DNA of 64,000 bases from Psococerastis gibbosa (Eukaryota; Arthropoda; Insecta; Psocodea; Psocidae): positions 35,607,921 through 35,671,920 of the forward strand of contig OZ020485.1 of assembly GCA_963971405.1 (NCBI GenBank), given 5' to 3'. Made by a program: the position numbers and the translations under genes. The notes under the pieces were generated by a model that was not told where the DNA came from, did no database searches, and was given only the letters and a program-made list of their open reading frames with translations. Shown one piece after another: positions 29,841 through 42,944 of the stretch; the first letter of the stretch is position 1, and each line of letters begins with the position of its first letter.

Positions 29841-32800
29841 TCACATTTTAGATTTTAGGATAGAGCGCATCTTCTCGGCAAGCATGATGTTTCCGGCTAT
29901 TTTCAATTTTCCTTTCATAAAGGCTACTTGAGGGTTGAGTTTTCCAGCAGCCTACAAAAAAGAAAAACATAAAAAATTATAAAAACCAGCTATCTACGAC
30001 TATAAAGGGACAAAGGCAATGAGAACTAGGCCAAGACATCGCACTAGCAATGGATAGTACATCCCCACAGTGTTATGAGCAAATCGGAGTACCTCCACTA
30101 CAGTCAATATTCCCCTGGAAGAATCGATCGTCGTCAAAAGTCGTCAAAAATATCCATTAAATTAGCGGAATTACTCTCGATACATGACATGTGGCCTTTT
30201 TTAATACCGCTCATTAACACAGTTCTTGAACTCCTTCCTTGGGACTACCACACCGAACGTTTTCTGTACAAATACAAACGTCAAGGTTCCTGAGCAGCCA
30301 GAGCCAAATAACAATAGATAATCGAAAAGGTGTTGTACAATAGGGCGTGGATGGGCTCAGACAGCCCAGGTCGAATCAAAATCAATTATTGCGGCCAATC
30401 TTGTATTAAAAAGAGGTATATATCAAAATGGTCAAAAACATTTCGGCTGTTTGTCCTGATATTTTTGACATCTCTATGATTGATATTTCATGTTTAATTT
30501 CTACATTTATAACGCTTACCCTCTCCGATTATCTCAATAATACATTTCAATAAATGAAATATTTCATATTTAATCGGGTTCTGTACATAACTTATTCTCA
30601 TTGAAAGCTGTATGGTCTTTGGGAGGATGAGGGTACCTGAGAAGGAACGGTAATGTAGAGAGGATAGACAGGTAATGTAGTGGCACGGACTCTGACTTTC
30701 ACCCGAAAGGTTGTTGGTTCAAATCCAACACTTCCTGAATTTTCTAGCCATGCTTCGGAGGGCTTGTAAATACAAGCGATTCTGGGCCTTCCTAGCGGAG
30801 TGTAAGAGAGGGCTTTATAGCCCTAACTCGGCTTGGTTGGCTTAATAATAGAACAAGGAGTCATTATTTATTTGTAGAAAAGTGAAAAGCGGCGGAATAT
30901 GATTGGGGAAGTGGAAGTAATGGGCGGGGGGCAAACTAGATAGAGATTACAGAAACAGGATGCAAAAAATTGGTGGGGGCCGTGAAAATGTGCTTGAATA
31001 CTCGTAAAGGGGAGTGGAGGAGAGAAGAAAAATAAAGGAAAAAAAATGCCTTATCCAAAATACTGGAGATGACACAAAAGTAGCTTCATAGAAATTTCAT
31101 GATCCATTGATCCCCATGCAATGAGTGATTTATGACAAATACATTAAATGTAATGGAAGAAAGTAACCAGAAATAACATTTAACACTAACCAAATCAACG
31201 AAGTCATCATCAGAAACTGTGAATGTTGTATCAGCTTTGCCCTCCTTTGGATCACCTTCGTTCACAGTTAATTTCTTAAAATCCAAAGCTGAAAGTTCAA
31301 GGACACATTTTAATATCACCTACGCTATACTGTAGGTTATCTCGTCGTACTACGAGATGGCAATAACTAACCATACTAAAACTTACCACCATGAAATCGC
31401 CTGTGCATAAATACAATATTATTATTGGCCGATGTGTTATTTTAGTACCACTCTTAACCTTGACATTAAAAAATGGCGTACTTGCAGCTATTTATGCAAA
31501 ATTAACTTTGTTCTTTCTCTTTTTAGCATTTAGAGTGGTTAATTTCTAAAAGTCCTCCTACTACATGTTTACATGGTTAGTGACGTCGTCTTATCTAGGG
31601 CTTCAAATCAGCCCTCGGGTTAAGGGTACCTACAAGGGTGTGCAACTTGCTAGAGGTTATTTGCACTAAAAAAATACGGAACATTCGTTAAAATGAGTTA
31701 ACCAATAACATTATTATGCTTTCTAAATAATTTTTGCACCTCTGGAGGCGCCCATTTGATTGATCTCATGGGCGACACTCCGACCAACCATGATATTAAC
31801 GCTCGACGCACAATATATAGGTACAAATGTAAACAAAGTATGACACTGTCATGTTATGTTTGCATAGACGATAAATAAGATTGAAATGCCGCACTCTCTT
31901 TAAATGCGGCTAGGATATTTTGGTCGGAAATTCACCATAAAAAGACCTACTACTAGGCCTACCGGTACTGTAAACTTTGACCCATTGTCCAAATAATCTA
32001 CAACCGGTTGACAAGTAACCCAATTTCCAAAAATGGGTAGCAGACGATTTATTCGCCGAAAACATAAAATAATGTAATAAATCAGACTAGAGAAAGTGAT
32101 ATACCTAGGTATAAACATCAATTTACAAATTCAACACATTCTACACTGACTTAAAAGGTTATGAGAGAAATTATAAGGAAAAAACTTACTCCATTTTTTG
32201 GCAGGGTTACCACCTTTCGTTATATTATATACAAATACAGCATTAATCCCTTTGGCCGCCTTTGGATCTTCTTTCATGCGTGTTTCGATTTCATTGAAAA
32301 GAGCGTCGGATTTCAAATCTGAAGCACCGACTTGTTGGGGTGTCAGGCTAGGAACCACTTGATGAAGGTCTACGTAAGCACCTACAGTATAAAATAAAAA
32401 TAGTCAGTATCAAAGCTCCATGACCAATATACAACCAGTCCCTTATTTATTTATTTATTAACCTTATAAAAAAAAAACAATATAAACTTGCCAGCACAGC
32501 GAAGTTAAGGCCCTCTCTTAAACGCAAATGTGGGATGACAAGCAATTATACACATGTGTCACTGTGTCAGTACAGTACAGGTGTACAACACTTAAATAAA
32601 ACGTATGGCCGACATCACACCTTTGGGATGGAGTTCCAGCGACGGTAAGGCGGCTATTCTACCGGCCAATTAGCTTCACTAATTCACTTGTGTTTTGAGA
32701 TTTTTTGTTTGTTTTAAGGAGACTTAACTTATCTATTATAAATTAAGTTATAATATGGTAGAGACTTATTAATGATGATTGATGTCTGCTACCACGATTA

Positions 32801-35800
32801 GTGAAGCAAATTAGTCGGTGGAATAGCCGCCTAAGACTTTTGTCAGTGCGTGGAGAGGGATTTCAAGAAGGATATCACCTAAATTGTTATAGCATCTGTT
32901 GGGCAGCCTGTTTATTTAGGCGCCCATTCCATTGACCGGCTAGGGCTATTTCCAAAACAGTGACGTGGTAGCAGACATTCAAGACTTAGGTTCCGTTTCC
33001 ACCGATCTCGCATTGCAGAATGCAAATGACATTGACGGAAATTAGAATTTTTCTTTTATAGAAATCTATTAAAATGTTTGTACTTAACATATCCCATGAC
33101 GCCATTTTTTAATTTTAGTTTGTTTGTGATTTTACTGTATGATCATTGATCAATTTAAACTATGGCACAGAGGAAAATAAACATTTCCGTCAATTCTGCA
33201 ATGCGAGGTCGCTGGAAACGCCATCTAAGTTTTGAATGTCTGCTACCACGTCACCGTTTTTGGAAATAGCCCTAGCCGGTCAATGGAATGGGCACCTTAA
33301 GCATGTTAATTAATGATGAAAATGATGACATGACATTCTGCGCGCATGCCACGGAAGTATTACATTTTTAGAATTTTTATACAGCAATTACAGCATACAT
33401 GACTGATTCTATATACCGTAACGTTCCAAATTGTAAAGAGGCATGAGAAAAATCAATTTTCTAACACTGGCAGTTGTTACCATAGAAATCGCCGATTAAT
33501 ATAGATACGTATACATACACAGAAGTACAGTCCCATACCGTATATTAACTGGATATGTAAACGGTATATTACAGTACGAGGCGTTTAAATTTTGGATCAT
33601 TAGCCTAATACTTACAGGATGAAGCCATGGCCACACAATTTAATGCAAATGCAACAGTCTATAATGTGAAACTATGCCCTACCGATAGCTCTAACTACAC
33701 TGATGTGACTATCGTGTGGAAGCTCAAGGTCAACCAGATTACGTCACTAAATAAACGATACAGAGATGGAAGCAGTAATTATCATTGAAATTCTTTAGGA
33801 ATGTAAAAACCGCAGCATACAAAATTATACGAAATTCTTATTGGGTACAATTCATCAGGAATCATGTAGTTCTTGCGATTCGATTTTTTTATTGTTTTTC
33901 TTTCCAAGTCCCTTGAACTAGAGTTCACCCAGGCTAAAAAAGTTTAAATTAAAACGGTACACAAACGGCAGATGAACTATACAGTATGACAGTACGCACG
34001 TGATTGTCTGTATGCATGGCTAACTTTAGGAAACACTTCAATTTTCCATAGGTGGCGATCACATGAAGCTAATTCAAAATTTTACTTGTCATCGGGTTAA
34101 GATATCTAATAATTGGATTATTCGCAATTCTCAGTAGGATAAAAATACCTTCAATTCCGATTTTCGTAAGTAGCGTTTTCATGAGCCTATCAGGAGTCTG
34201 GGACGAAAGTGCCACTGCCGGCACTTCCCATGCAATTAACATGAAGAGTGTAGCGAATGCGCCCTAAAAACTTGGCCTAGAAAATACAGCATCTTACTAG
34301 CTTGAGTCATTTCGCTCTTATAGGTTTTTATTGAAACCATCGTTTTAAACTGACTGGGTCATGGAGCATCCACTAAGAAAATGGTTTTATGGAGCTTACC
34401 AGATATGACAACATCTCCATTTTCTACAACTGTTGTCTCGAAATGGATGCGGTTGCCTTCACACCACATGTCAGTGCGCAAAGTTTGGCCAGGGAGAACG
34501 GGCTTAGAAAACCTCACCTGGAAGGTGAACAAAAATAATCTTCATTAGTTCATCAACATTATAAAATAAAAAAATAATACATCCTTGAGTGTAGAACACA
34601 CAGCTAATTTTGGAATTTGACGATATCTAGCGTTACGGCACTGCATTAATTTTATTTACACCGTAATATTTAGCTGAATAAATACTTTCGGTATTTCACA
34701 AAAATTTCAGGCCTACTAATTTACAGCCGTAATCGCAATGAAAAGGCGTTATGAGCATTCGAATAAGAATCAAACGAAACCATTTCTTGTGAAATTTGAT
34801 TTTGTACACTAATAAGGTTTTCCCCTCCTGGTTGCCTTAAAAATATCAACAAGTCACAATCGATTATCAGTCATTCTAAGGATAGCCAAAGAGCATTATC
34901 TAGAATCTATCAGTAACAAACACTCTAAATCGAGAACAAATGTTGAAATTTTGAATTCAATATCGAAATGCCAATTAAGAGATTAAAGATAATATGACGA
35001 CCTTTGCTCATTAGCTTACGCTATTATGCGGCAATCACCGTGAGCGTATATTTCCTAAGGATAAAAGTCAAAAGGATTGACTTGATACTGATCATTTGAA
35101 TCTAAGCCGAATCACATTCACGACCATAGGCACCGTACAATTGGTTTGCAGTGACCTTTTTGTCACTTGCACCCCTTGGGGCCTCTATACACTTCAATGG
35201 CTATAATTTATCATTTAAGGTACTGTCCTGTCTAGAGCCACTTGAAAATTAAAGAAATACAATTATTCCAACTTACCTTTATAGCCTTGAAAAGTTTAGC
35301 ATCGTTGTTGGCATATTGAGCAAGGACATGGCGAGCTGAGAAACCAAACGAACAAAGTCCGTGCAAAATGGGAGTATCAAACCCCATAAGACCAGCCATG
35401 TCAGGACTAATATGGAGCGGGTTGATGTCTCCACTAAGTCGATATATAGCCGCCTGGTCAATCAGGGTGCTTTGGGTGATACAGGCATCCGGAGCTCTGA
35501 AATTAGACAAAGCCATTAGGCGAGGTTCCATAAACTTTTGAATGTAGCTGAGAGCGCTCTAGGTTGTATACTAGCACTAGTGGTCTTCTTAACGAAAAAT
35601 TTGGGTTTTACTAACTCTAGTTAATTATTATAACAAGTTCTATTGAAACACCATTTTTTTGTTTGTTCATTAAAATGAAATACCACGAAGTCACGAGTAA
35701 TCTAATTTTCCCCACTGTCAGCCTTATTTGACGATAAGAAGTTTTCAGTACCTTTTCGGTTTGTTCACCAGAGGAATAGCTGCATCGGAGTTCCTAGGCC

Positions 35801-38800
35801 CACCAAATCCTCCACAACCAATCAGGTAAGTAATCATTTGCGTAAACGCTACTTTTTCGCCACTTTCATCAAACAGGTTAACTAAAAACAAACACATGGA
35901 GAAACTTTATAGTCATTACAGGCTACTATACAATTATTACTTGGTCATATATTAATTATCTATGTATATTAAGATAAATAGTACTAATGAGTGTCTGCAA
36001 CCAAACCTCGTATATACTTTAGTACGGAAGTTAGGTTAGGTTGCTAGATAGGTACTAAGAAAAGAGTGAGTCCCAATTGAAATGGTTGAATTATAGGTTC
36101 TACGCTAGTAAACATAACCTCCCTGGTGGCGCAAATATCCGAAATATCATAGTGTCATTAGGCACTGTTTAGGCATCAATTTAACTCAAATCTCGAAAAA
36201 TTACAATAATGATGGATGAATCATATAATAATTATTTACTGGGATGAATGATGTAATAGTATGTAAACTTTTCTTTTAATCACTTGTTTCTTTCTCGACA
36301 TGACTGACCATCAGCTGCATCACGAACTGCCCACCTCCCCAGCTCTTGGGAAAACCAGGTGGAAAACATAACTCAGGAAGTATAGGCTAGCTCAAAACGT
36401 CTCCCAAGGCTAGGGAGCAAGCATTACTCTTAAATTTGCTTGGGGTACCTTAGCAGGGATTAGCTCATTCCGATCAACTGTCAAACTCAAAAGGTAGTAT
36501 AACATTCTTTGACTTGTCAATAACAGCCGCGACGTACCAACCCCCATAGTCCATCGCCTAATCCCTACTGAAGTATCCCAAGAACCGACTCTCAGGGTTG
36601 TTGAACCACAAAACTAGGGTGTCTCTTAAATGAAACCAACAAGCTATAGGAAAACTGACCAAAGCAATTTATTAAAGAAATTGTGAATTGGGGAAAACAA
36701 CACCACAATTTTACACACTTTTCATATATAAGATAATTATTGACCAACCTTTGGCTACCGGTAAATTAAAGTTACGAAATAACAAATTTCCTACAATATA
36801 CTGAACAATAGTTAAACCCCATGAAAGAAAATAAAGCCAGTCCATGTTTACGTGAGCAGATCTCAGTTAGCAACAGCCTACTGTATGTTTATCTAACCTA
36901 AAATTTAAACTAGGACAAAATGCCTCTGGGCGCCAACCACTCTTTTTCCTAATTTACCAAAATTGTAACTAGTGCTCCTTTTATTGAGGCGTGGTCCACT
37001 TAATAAAAAGCTTGCCATCATACATGATACACAGTAGGCCCAACTAACAGAGATCTGCTTACGTAACAGGTAGAAGATAAACGATTTTAACAAATGCTGT
37101 AACTGATTGATTGCCTGATTTATATAACCAAAAATGAAACGATGCTACCTGGACTGAAGCGAAGAAATACCCGAAAGAAGGTTGGCTGACGTAGCGCCCG
37201 CGGGGAGGTGTCGAACAGTCTCTCAGAATTTCAGATTACCCCATCAGCATCGTCCTCGGTCGTTACTGGCCCAGGGTGGACCACCCCAGGCTGGATCCGG
37301 TTGTCACATCATACTGAAACTCGAACGCCGGTTCCCCCTAGCCACCAAGCCCGGTCCTCCCAGGATTGCCGAAAACGGTTCCTTAGCCTTCCATAGGCCC
37401 TTCAGTACTTCTCAGCTTTATCCTTCTCACCTTCCATGGCCGTTCCTCCAGGTTTCAAGGCAAGTCGCTAGCCACACTTTTAGTTTCCCGTTTTCGACAC
37501 TGAACTTAATTTATATAATAATCATGTAAAATCTAAGTAAAAATCCGCTTTTTGTAATTCAAAGGTTTCGCACACTCTTCAGCTGTTCTTGACAGCCAGC
37601 CGACAAGTTCCAAACTGTCCAGATTACAATTAGTCACTTTGCGCGCCATTTTTCAAAACCTTACAAGTACTACCTAGTAACCTAGTAACTGAATTATTTG
37701 ACTTTATAATGCTATCCCTTTCCAGGATAGGGGTTCGACTTCATGGTCCCAATTACACTATAGGTAAACCACGCTTAAGTTGGGCCATACGTAACAGTAG
37801 AAAAATCACGGAAAGTTGATTGAGACATACTGTGCAAGTGTTACGGGAACAACAGTTTCCGTATATATATCATTTGTAAGACGACTGTTGATCGCGCACA
37901 ACTTGCACAGTGTGCCTCAGCCATATTACCGTGATTTTCCTGCTTTGAAGTATGGCTCAGCGTAGTTTTATAATAGTAGCTTCTTTCATCATAAGTGTGA
38001 CTGAGTGAGTAAAGTTGTGATAAAGACAACCTTTAGGTAGAGTGTCACTAATGAATAGACCGTCTTTAGAATTGTCTATGAAAAATATCATAGGCTAATT
38101 ACTGACAAATTACAAAATAACCTTCTTGTAGCAGCTAGTAATCATTGTATTCAAATAATTAAAGACCACATGCATAACCAAATAAAAGAATAATTTCATT
38201 ACTTACCATCTATAATGGCAGTAGCTCCCTTTCCCTTGTCAGTGATGGCTGCAACTCGAAACCTACTTTCAAGTTTACCTGACGGTTCCAGGGGCTTGAA
38301 GATTTCAACATACTGCTCTCCGTGCAACACCTAAGCCAATCACAATTTCCAGGTAAAGACGAGTTCAGATAAACAGCACCCTCTAAACAATGTTCTGTTA
38401 TAGTTGGAGGTGGAAACTATTTTTAAACAAAATAAATGTGACTTGAACTAGAAACTAAAAGGATTTTACTGCAAAAACACCAACCTTTGATAAGTCTGCT
38501 GTTTTACCGGGAATCTTAATCAAGTTTATCCCTTTGCCAATAAAACCGCTAAGGCTAGGAATGACGGGGTAAAATGGCAAAGCTGAGAAATCTTCTTCGC
38601 CCTCATAAAGAAACTTTAAGTCACTGGGATTTTTCGTCTGTGAAAAAAGAGAATAATAGGTAAATAATTATCCAATATTTTTGATACTTCTTAATGAAAC
38701 GGCACATGGTACCTCATCCACCAACTGTAAGTAGAGTCTTATCGTGACATTCCTATGGTCTTCTATTAGTAAAAAAGCTCCGCCCCCTGCAAGTACGCTT

Positions 38801-41800
38801 GACCAGTTTTTTCTGTTCAACAAAACAATAAGGCCCGGTACGGAAATTTGTCATGGGAGAAAATGGGCAACGGTGCAAAACCGCAGTCATACCGCATGCA
38901 TATAAATGAATAGTATATTACATATTATTATTCTAGATTCTTGTAGCTGGTTAATCGCAGCTACAAAATTAGACTGCGGTTTTTCCATGTTTTGTTCCCA
39001 TAAAAAATTTCTCAGGGGTATCACTGACAACTGAATCGTCCGGTGTACCGGGTCTAATGATATTTGACAATTTTACGTTACTGATCCAGCCAGCTGTAAC
39101 CACACAATGATGGAGTCGCATCTACTGCGGTGTCCTGGACTGTAGTCTCGCGAGGGTTGTCAAGATTCTACTGGTCTACTGGCAGAAATTACAAGGAGCG
39201 TTGGCTAGTAAGCAAATGATGCTTTGCTCCCAAGTAACAGTTTGGTAGACGCTTGGAAAAAGGCAAGTAGTCTTGGATACTTAATACTAAGCCTGTATTT
39301 TGTGATTGCTATTGCCTCCAACGGCCACAAATACTGTATTTAATGTAAATAACATACCGATGCGCCGATACCAAGAGCGTAGAGGATAAGATCACGCGGC
39401 TCATAAGTTGTCGTGTGTGAAATTTCCCCTTGAGTTCCGGCCTTAACTTTTTCTAGAACCGTCAAAAGTGCCCCCGTTTCCTCCTGAAAGAGCAAACGAA
39501 CCAATTATGTAAAAGAACTAGCCGCCAGTGGCTCACTCCAGGAAGATCTCCTAAGGCGGGGTTTCCACCAACCTCTCATTGCAGAATGCACATACGTTGA
39601 CGTGGTAGCAGACATTCAACATTCAAGACTTAGGCGGGGTTTCCACCGACCTCTCATTGCAGAATGCAAATGACATCGATAGAAGTTTGAATATTTTTTT
39701 CTATAGAAATCTATTGAAATGTTTGTACTTAACATATCCCATGACGCCATTTTTTTTAGTTTTAGTTGTTTGTTGTGATTTTACTCTATGATCATTGATC
39801 AATTTTAACTATGGCATAGAGTAAAACAAAAATTTCCGTCAATGTCATTTGCATTCTGCAATGAGAGGTCGGTGGAAACCCCGCCTTTATTAATGACATC
39901 TGCTACCACGTCAACGTATGTGCATTCTGCAATGAGAGGTCGGTGGAAACCCCGCCTAAACACGGATTCGGTCATAAATGGTAACTTGATGACACAGATC
40001 AAAACTAGGCGAGATGGAGTATGTTATCTCGAGTTCACATTCAACACCTACCCCAATTGTTTCTAGGCGGACGGCGTTGGACATGTCGACAACGTCACCC
40101 CACCTCTGTGCAACATCTTCAATGGTGACGGAGTCAGCAATGGTGTCTCTTAGCTGACTGCCAGGGGAACGGACAACGTGGCACTTGGCTGCCCAACCTG
40201 CCGCCGCTTGAATAATAGCCCCATTATCACGGCACGATTCATGGCTAAGGTACGCCACAACGGGTGCTATCAGCTCGGGCCTTAATTCCGCGAAGAGATC
40301 TAAAAGAAATAATGATTAATAACACAACACTAATGGACTTTATGGACCTAGGCCTACTTGGTCATTGCCCAATGCCAACGACCCCATGGATTTTCGGAAA
40401 TGATTGATATTGTTTCCGGCAAAGTCGGCTCAAAGGCCTCACTGGCCTCGATGTCAATCAAGACCGGCTACAAGGGATAATTGAGAATCTGAGACAAGGT
40501 CACCAGCGAACCAATGCAAAAGGCGTAAGCATGACTTCACCTAGTCTGGGTACGAGTCATGATTAATACTTGTTGCCACAATAAATGTATTTCACGCGGA
40601 ATATTTTTCAGCTGTAAACATAAATAAACTGTTTCTTTTGGTCCAAAAGGGACATCCAGGAACAAATGGTGAGAGCAGGACTCGAGCGAAAATGTCTTTT
40701 TTGTTAACATCCTGCATATTTTAATTTATCGCCCCCCCCCCCCCTCTCGGAAACCAATTGGACAATTTTTGTATCGATGTAGTCTTAATGCCTGTCGACA
40801 AATTATATATATTATAGAAAGATGCAGTAACATGAACAGGCGGAAATGTGGTTGAAATTTAGCCATCATTGAAAGGTTTAGAAATTCACCTGGAGGAAGA
40901 ATATCTTCGGTAAGTCTGGAAGCTGCGGTCGGCACAATGACATTGGTGTAAATGTTGTTCTTAGCACCTTCAATAGCCATCGTATTGCTCAGTCCCACCA
41001 AGCCAAGTTTAGCAGCACTATAATTCGCTTGTCCGAAGTTACCGTAAACACCACTATTAGACGATGTCATAATGATTCTTCCGTAATTTTGTTTTTTAAA
41101 GTGAGGCCATGCAGCTTGAGAAACTTTGAATGAACCTTTCAAATGTACTCGGTGAACCAGATCTAAAAAATAACAATTGACATTGCCCTGTAATTTGGTA
41201 TTAACAGTAAAAAAAACAACATTTTTTTACCTAGAAATCACTCCCCAAGTAATAGATTTTGCCAAAATAATAAATTGAATTTTCAGACGTGGCGTCTAGT
41301 AGGCTAATGTACCCACTATAAATTATGAATATGAAAGCCAACGGCTCCTGTGATACTATCGTGTGAATCCGGACTATAAAACTCTTTAAAAATTTCTTTC
41401 TAACCCCTCCTGTGAGCGAGAAGTACACCATTATTTTAATTCCGTTGCTTTTTTTGAAAATGTAAGTTACTTTTTTTAAAAAATATTTTGTGTTTGTTTT
41501 CCGATTTCTATCTTCCTCATACATAGAGAAGTTTTACAAGGTCTTTGCCTTATTGCCTCCACGGCCACATCTAGGTTAGTTTCAATAAGCATAGGTAAAT
41601 TATGTGACAGTATATATAATTTTTCCTACGTGACAATCATTATATAATATAATATTATATAACTTCGTGTTTTAATTCATTCGTTCTCTCATAATTCAAC
41701 TTACCCCAATCGGTATCGCTAATACGAGGAAATGACTTGTCCCGTAGGATTCCAGCATTGTTAATAACAATATCAACCCGACCAAAATTCTCAATTGCGG

Positions 41801-42944
41801 TCTGAATGAGTTTCTCCCCATCTTCAACAGAGTCATAGTTTGGGACTGCTTTTCCACCAGCCTTTCTAATTTCATCGACAACAACATCAGCAGCTCGGGT
41901 GCTTTTTCCTTCGCCATGGCGACCCCCACCAAGGTCATTTACCACTACAGAGGCTCCGCGTGACGCAAGAAGTAGAGCATAGGAGCGGCCCAATCCTGAA
42001 AGTAAAAGTCCAATAGTGACGATAAAGGCGAAGACAAGTTAAAATGCAGATTGGCAATATAAAATTATTTCGGCAGTACCGCTTCGATAGATAAAAAGTG
42101 TACATGCATAAAGATTTTACTAAAATAAACTTCTACACAAATGATTAATTTAATTCCATTGCTTTTCTGTTTCATAAGCGGCCCATTCTGATTTAAAAGA
42201 ATAACAGATGTAGCCCTATCAAAAGTATTGGCGATTACGAATTGAAGATTAGGTAACTGATTACGTATGGTGTTGGGCATATATTTCCTAGTGTTTTCGT
42301 TGGTTTGGCCAACTTGTTTGGGATACAATAATCTACTGTGCGAATCAAGAGCGGAGAGCATGAAATTTAAATAAAATAAGGTACCTATTACCTGGATTTA
42401 CAAATTAGGGTAATGGTCGTAGCCTATTTATATTTTTACTTAGGGATCAATTCTGGAGAATTGTCGGTTTGAAATGAAAAATTCCAGGTGAATGCAATAC
42501 TACAATTTATTGTTCTTTGCCAGACACGTTGTTGCGGTTTTAAGGTTTTTAGGTCACATCTGTAATTAGGTCTCTAAATATGAAGTAAATTTAGAGCCCT
42601 ATCTATAATTAAACAATATACATTTGCCTCCATTATTATTATATTACTGGAATATATGGATTACTGGATTATGTTACTTGAACAACAACATTATATTACA
42701 GTATGTGTAGAGTTGGCTTATAAGCCTAGCTTATTATGCAAACGAAGAACTGCCAAATCATGGCAGTGATGTGACAAGTAATTAAGGCAATTATCTAGCA
42801 AGCAACACCCGAGGAAACCCAGAAGACAGCTTTATATTATTGGTGTTACTATGGGGAGAATTTCATAACGATATAGAACTTATTACCTGCACCAGCGCCT
42901 GTGACAACAGCTACTCTCCCGTCAAATCTGAGTTCTTCGGGCAT
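29841..42944 (-). CDS. HSD17B4: Peroxisomal multifunctional enzyme type 2 (17-beta-HSD 4 / D-bifunctional protein)
   Basis: Catalyses (3R)-hydroxyacyl-CoA dehydrogenation and 2-enoyl-CoA hydration in peroxisomal beta-oxidation. Thirteen coding exons: 42944-42887, 41995-41705, 41162-40890, 40299-40052, 39483-39358, 38637-38485, 38330-38207, 35881-35752, 35496-35277, 34517-34400, 32381-32190, 31288-31191 and 29951-29841. All have GT-AG introns with consistent phases and give 713 residues (human 736). An SDR dehydrogenase (1 to about 300) has TGAGAGLG at 15-22 and catalytic Ser151, Tyr164, Lys168 in NYSAAKLG. A MaoC-type hydratase-2 domain has [11 protein letters not shown] (Asp491, His496). A C-terminal SCP2 sterol-carrier domain follows. 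The last residues SKM are a variant peroxisomal targeting signal. The start MPEELRFDG aligns with the family; the frame continues upstream but without an ATG. Its introns hold a SINE and five foldback copies. Confidence 0.97.
30655..30876 (+). repeat. tRNA-derived SINE, copy D
   Basis: Best-preserved tail of the family: AAGGTTGTTGGTTCAAATCC, CCATGCTTCGGAGGGCTTGT, GAGAGGGCTTTATAGCCC, TTGGCTTAATAATAGAACAA, GGAGTCATTATTTATTTG. It lies in the last intron of HSD17B4, antisense to that gene. Confidence 0.8.
32649..32831. repeat. Foldback MITE, copy 2 (core lost from left arm)
   Basis: Starts GGCGGCTATTCTACCGG and ends GTCGGTGGAATAGCCGCC, flanked by TAA on both sides (32646-32648 and 32832-32834). 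Both arms carry the copy-specific TTAGCTTCACTAAT / ATTAGTGAAGCAAATT. The right arm has the core ATGTCTGCTACCACG; the left arm does not. The AT-rich loop (ACTTATCTATTATAAATTAA and TATGGTAGAGACTTA) is shared with copy 7 at 60566. It lies in an HSD17B4 intron. Confidence 0.8.
32919..33296. repeat. Foldback MITE, copy 3 outer element
   Basis: Starts GGCGCCCATTCCATTGACCG and ends CGGTCAATGGAATGGGCACC, flanked by TTA (32916-32918 and 33297-33299). The copy-specific arm GGCTAGGGCTATTTCCAAAA and the core GACGTGGTAGCAGACAT are mirrored on the right. A second element (32989-33225) sits in its loop. It lies in an HSD17B4 intron. Confidence 0.85.
32989..33225. repeat. Foldback MITE nested inside copy 3
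   Basis: Arms read GTTTCCACCGATCTCGCATT, GCAGAATGCA and ATTGACGGAAA on the left. The right reads TTTCCGTCAATTCTGCAATG then CGAGGTCGCTGGAAACG. The interior (AGAAATCTATTRAAATGTTT, ATCCCATGACGCCATTTTTT, ATGATCATTGATCAATTT) is nearly identical to the nested element at 39633-39895. The outermost bases are decayed. Confidence 0.8.
37800..37940. repeat. Short inverted-repeat element in HSD17B4 intron
   Basis: The left end GAAAAATCACGGAAAGTTGA, then GAGACATACTGTGCAAGT, is mirrored on the right by ACTTGCACAGTGTGCCTCAG, then TACCGTGATTTTCC. The roughly 40-bp arms are imperfect. It is probably a MITE of unknown superfamily. Confidence 0.6.
39555..39956. repeat. Foldback MITE, copy 4 outer element
   Basis: Starts GGCGGGGTTTCCACCAACCT and ends AGGTCGGTGGAAACCCCGCC, flanked by TAA on both sides (39552-39554 and 39957-39959). 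The arms carry CTCATTGCAGAATGCACATA before the core GACGTGGTAGCAGACAT. A nested element at 39633-39895 occupies its loop. It lies in the intron between HSD17B4 exons 4 and 5. Confidence 0.9.
39633..39895. repeat. Foldback MITE nested inside copy 4
   Basis: Starts GGCGGGGTTTCCACCGACCT and ends with its complement. The arms share CTCATTGCAGAATGCA with the surrounding element, then differ (AATGACAT against CATACGTT). It lacks the GACGTGGTAGCAGACAT core. The interior matches 32989-33225. It is preceded by TTA and followed by TTT, so the duplication is imperfect. Confidence 0.85.
40365..40570 (+). repeat. Dispersed repeat with CCGGCTACAAG, copy 1
   Basis: CAATGCCAACGACCCCATGG, ATTGTTTCCGG, GACCGGCTACAAG, then GGCGTAAGCATGAC and GGGTACGAGTCATG. 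Parts recur at 44786-45010 (the first part inverted) and 52690-52930. The boundaries are soft and no function is visible. Confidence 0.5.

Noticed and set aside
37182-37529. 115-residue Pro/Ser-rich plus-strand frame in an HSD17B4 intron
   Set aside because: No family motif, and it lies in a locally GC-rich patch; composition alone can explain the open frame.
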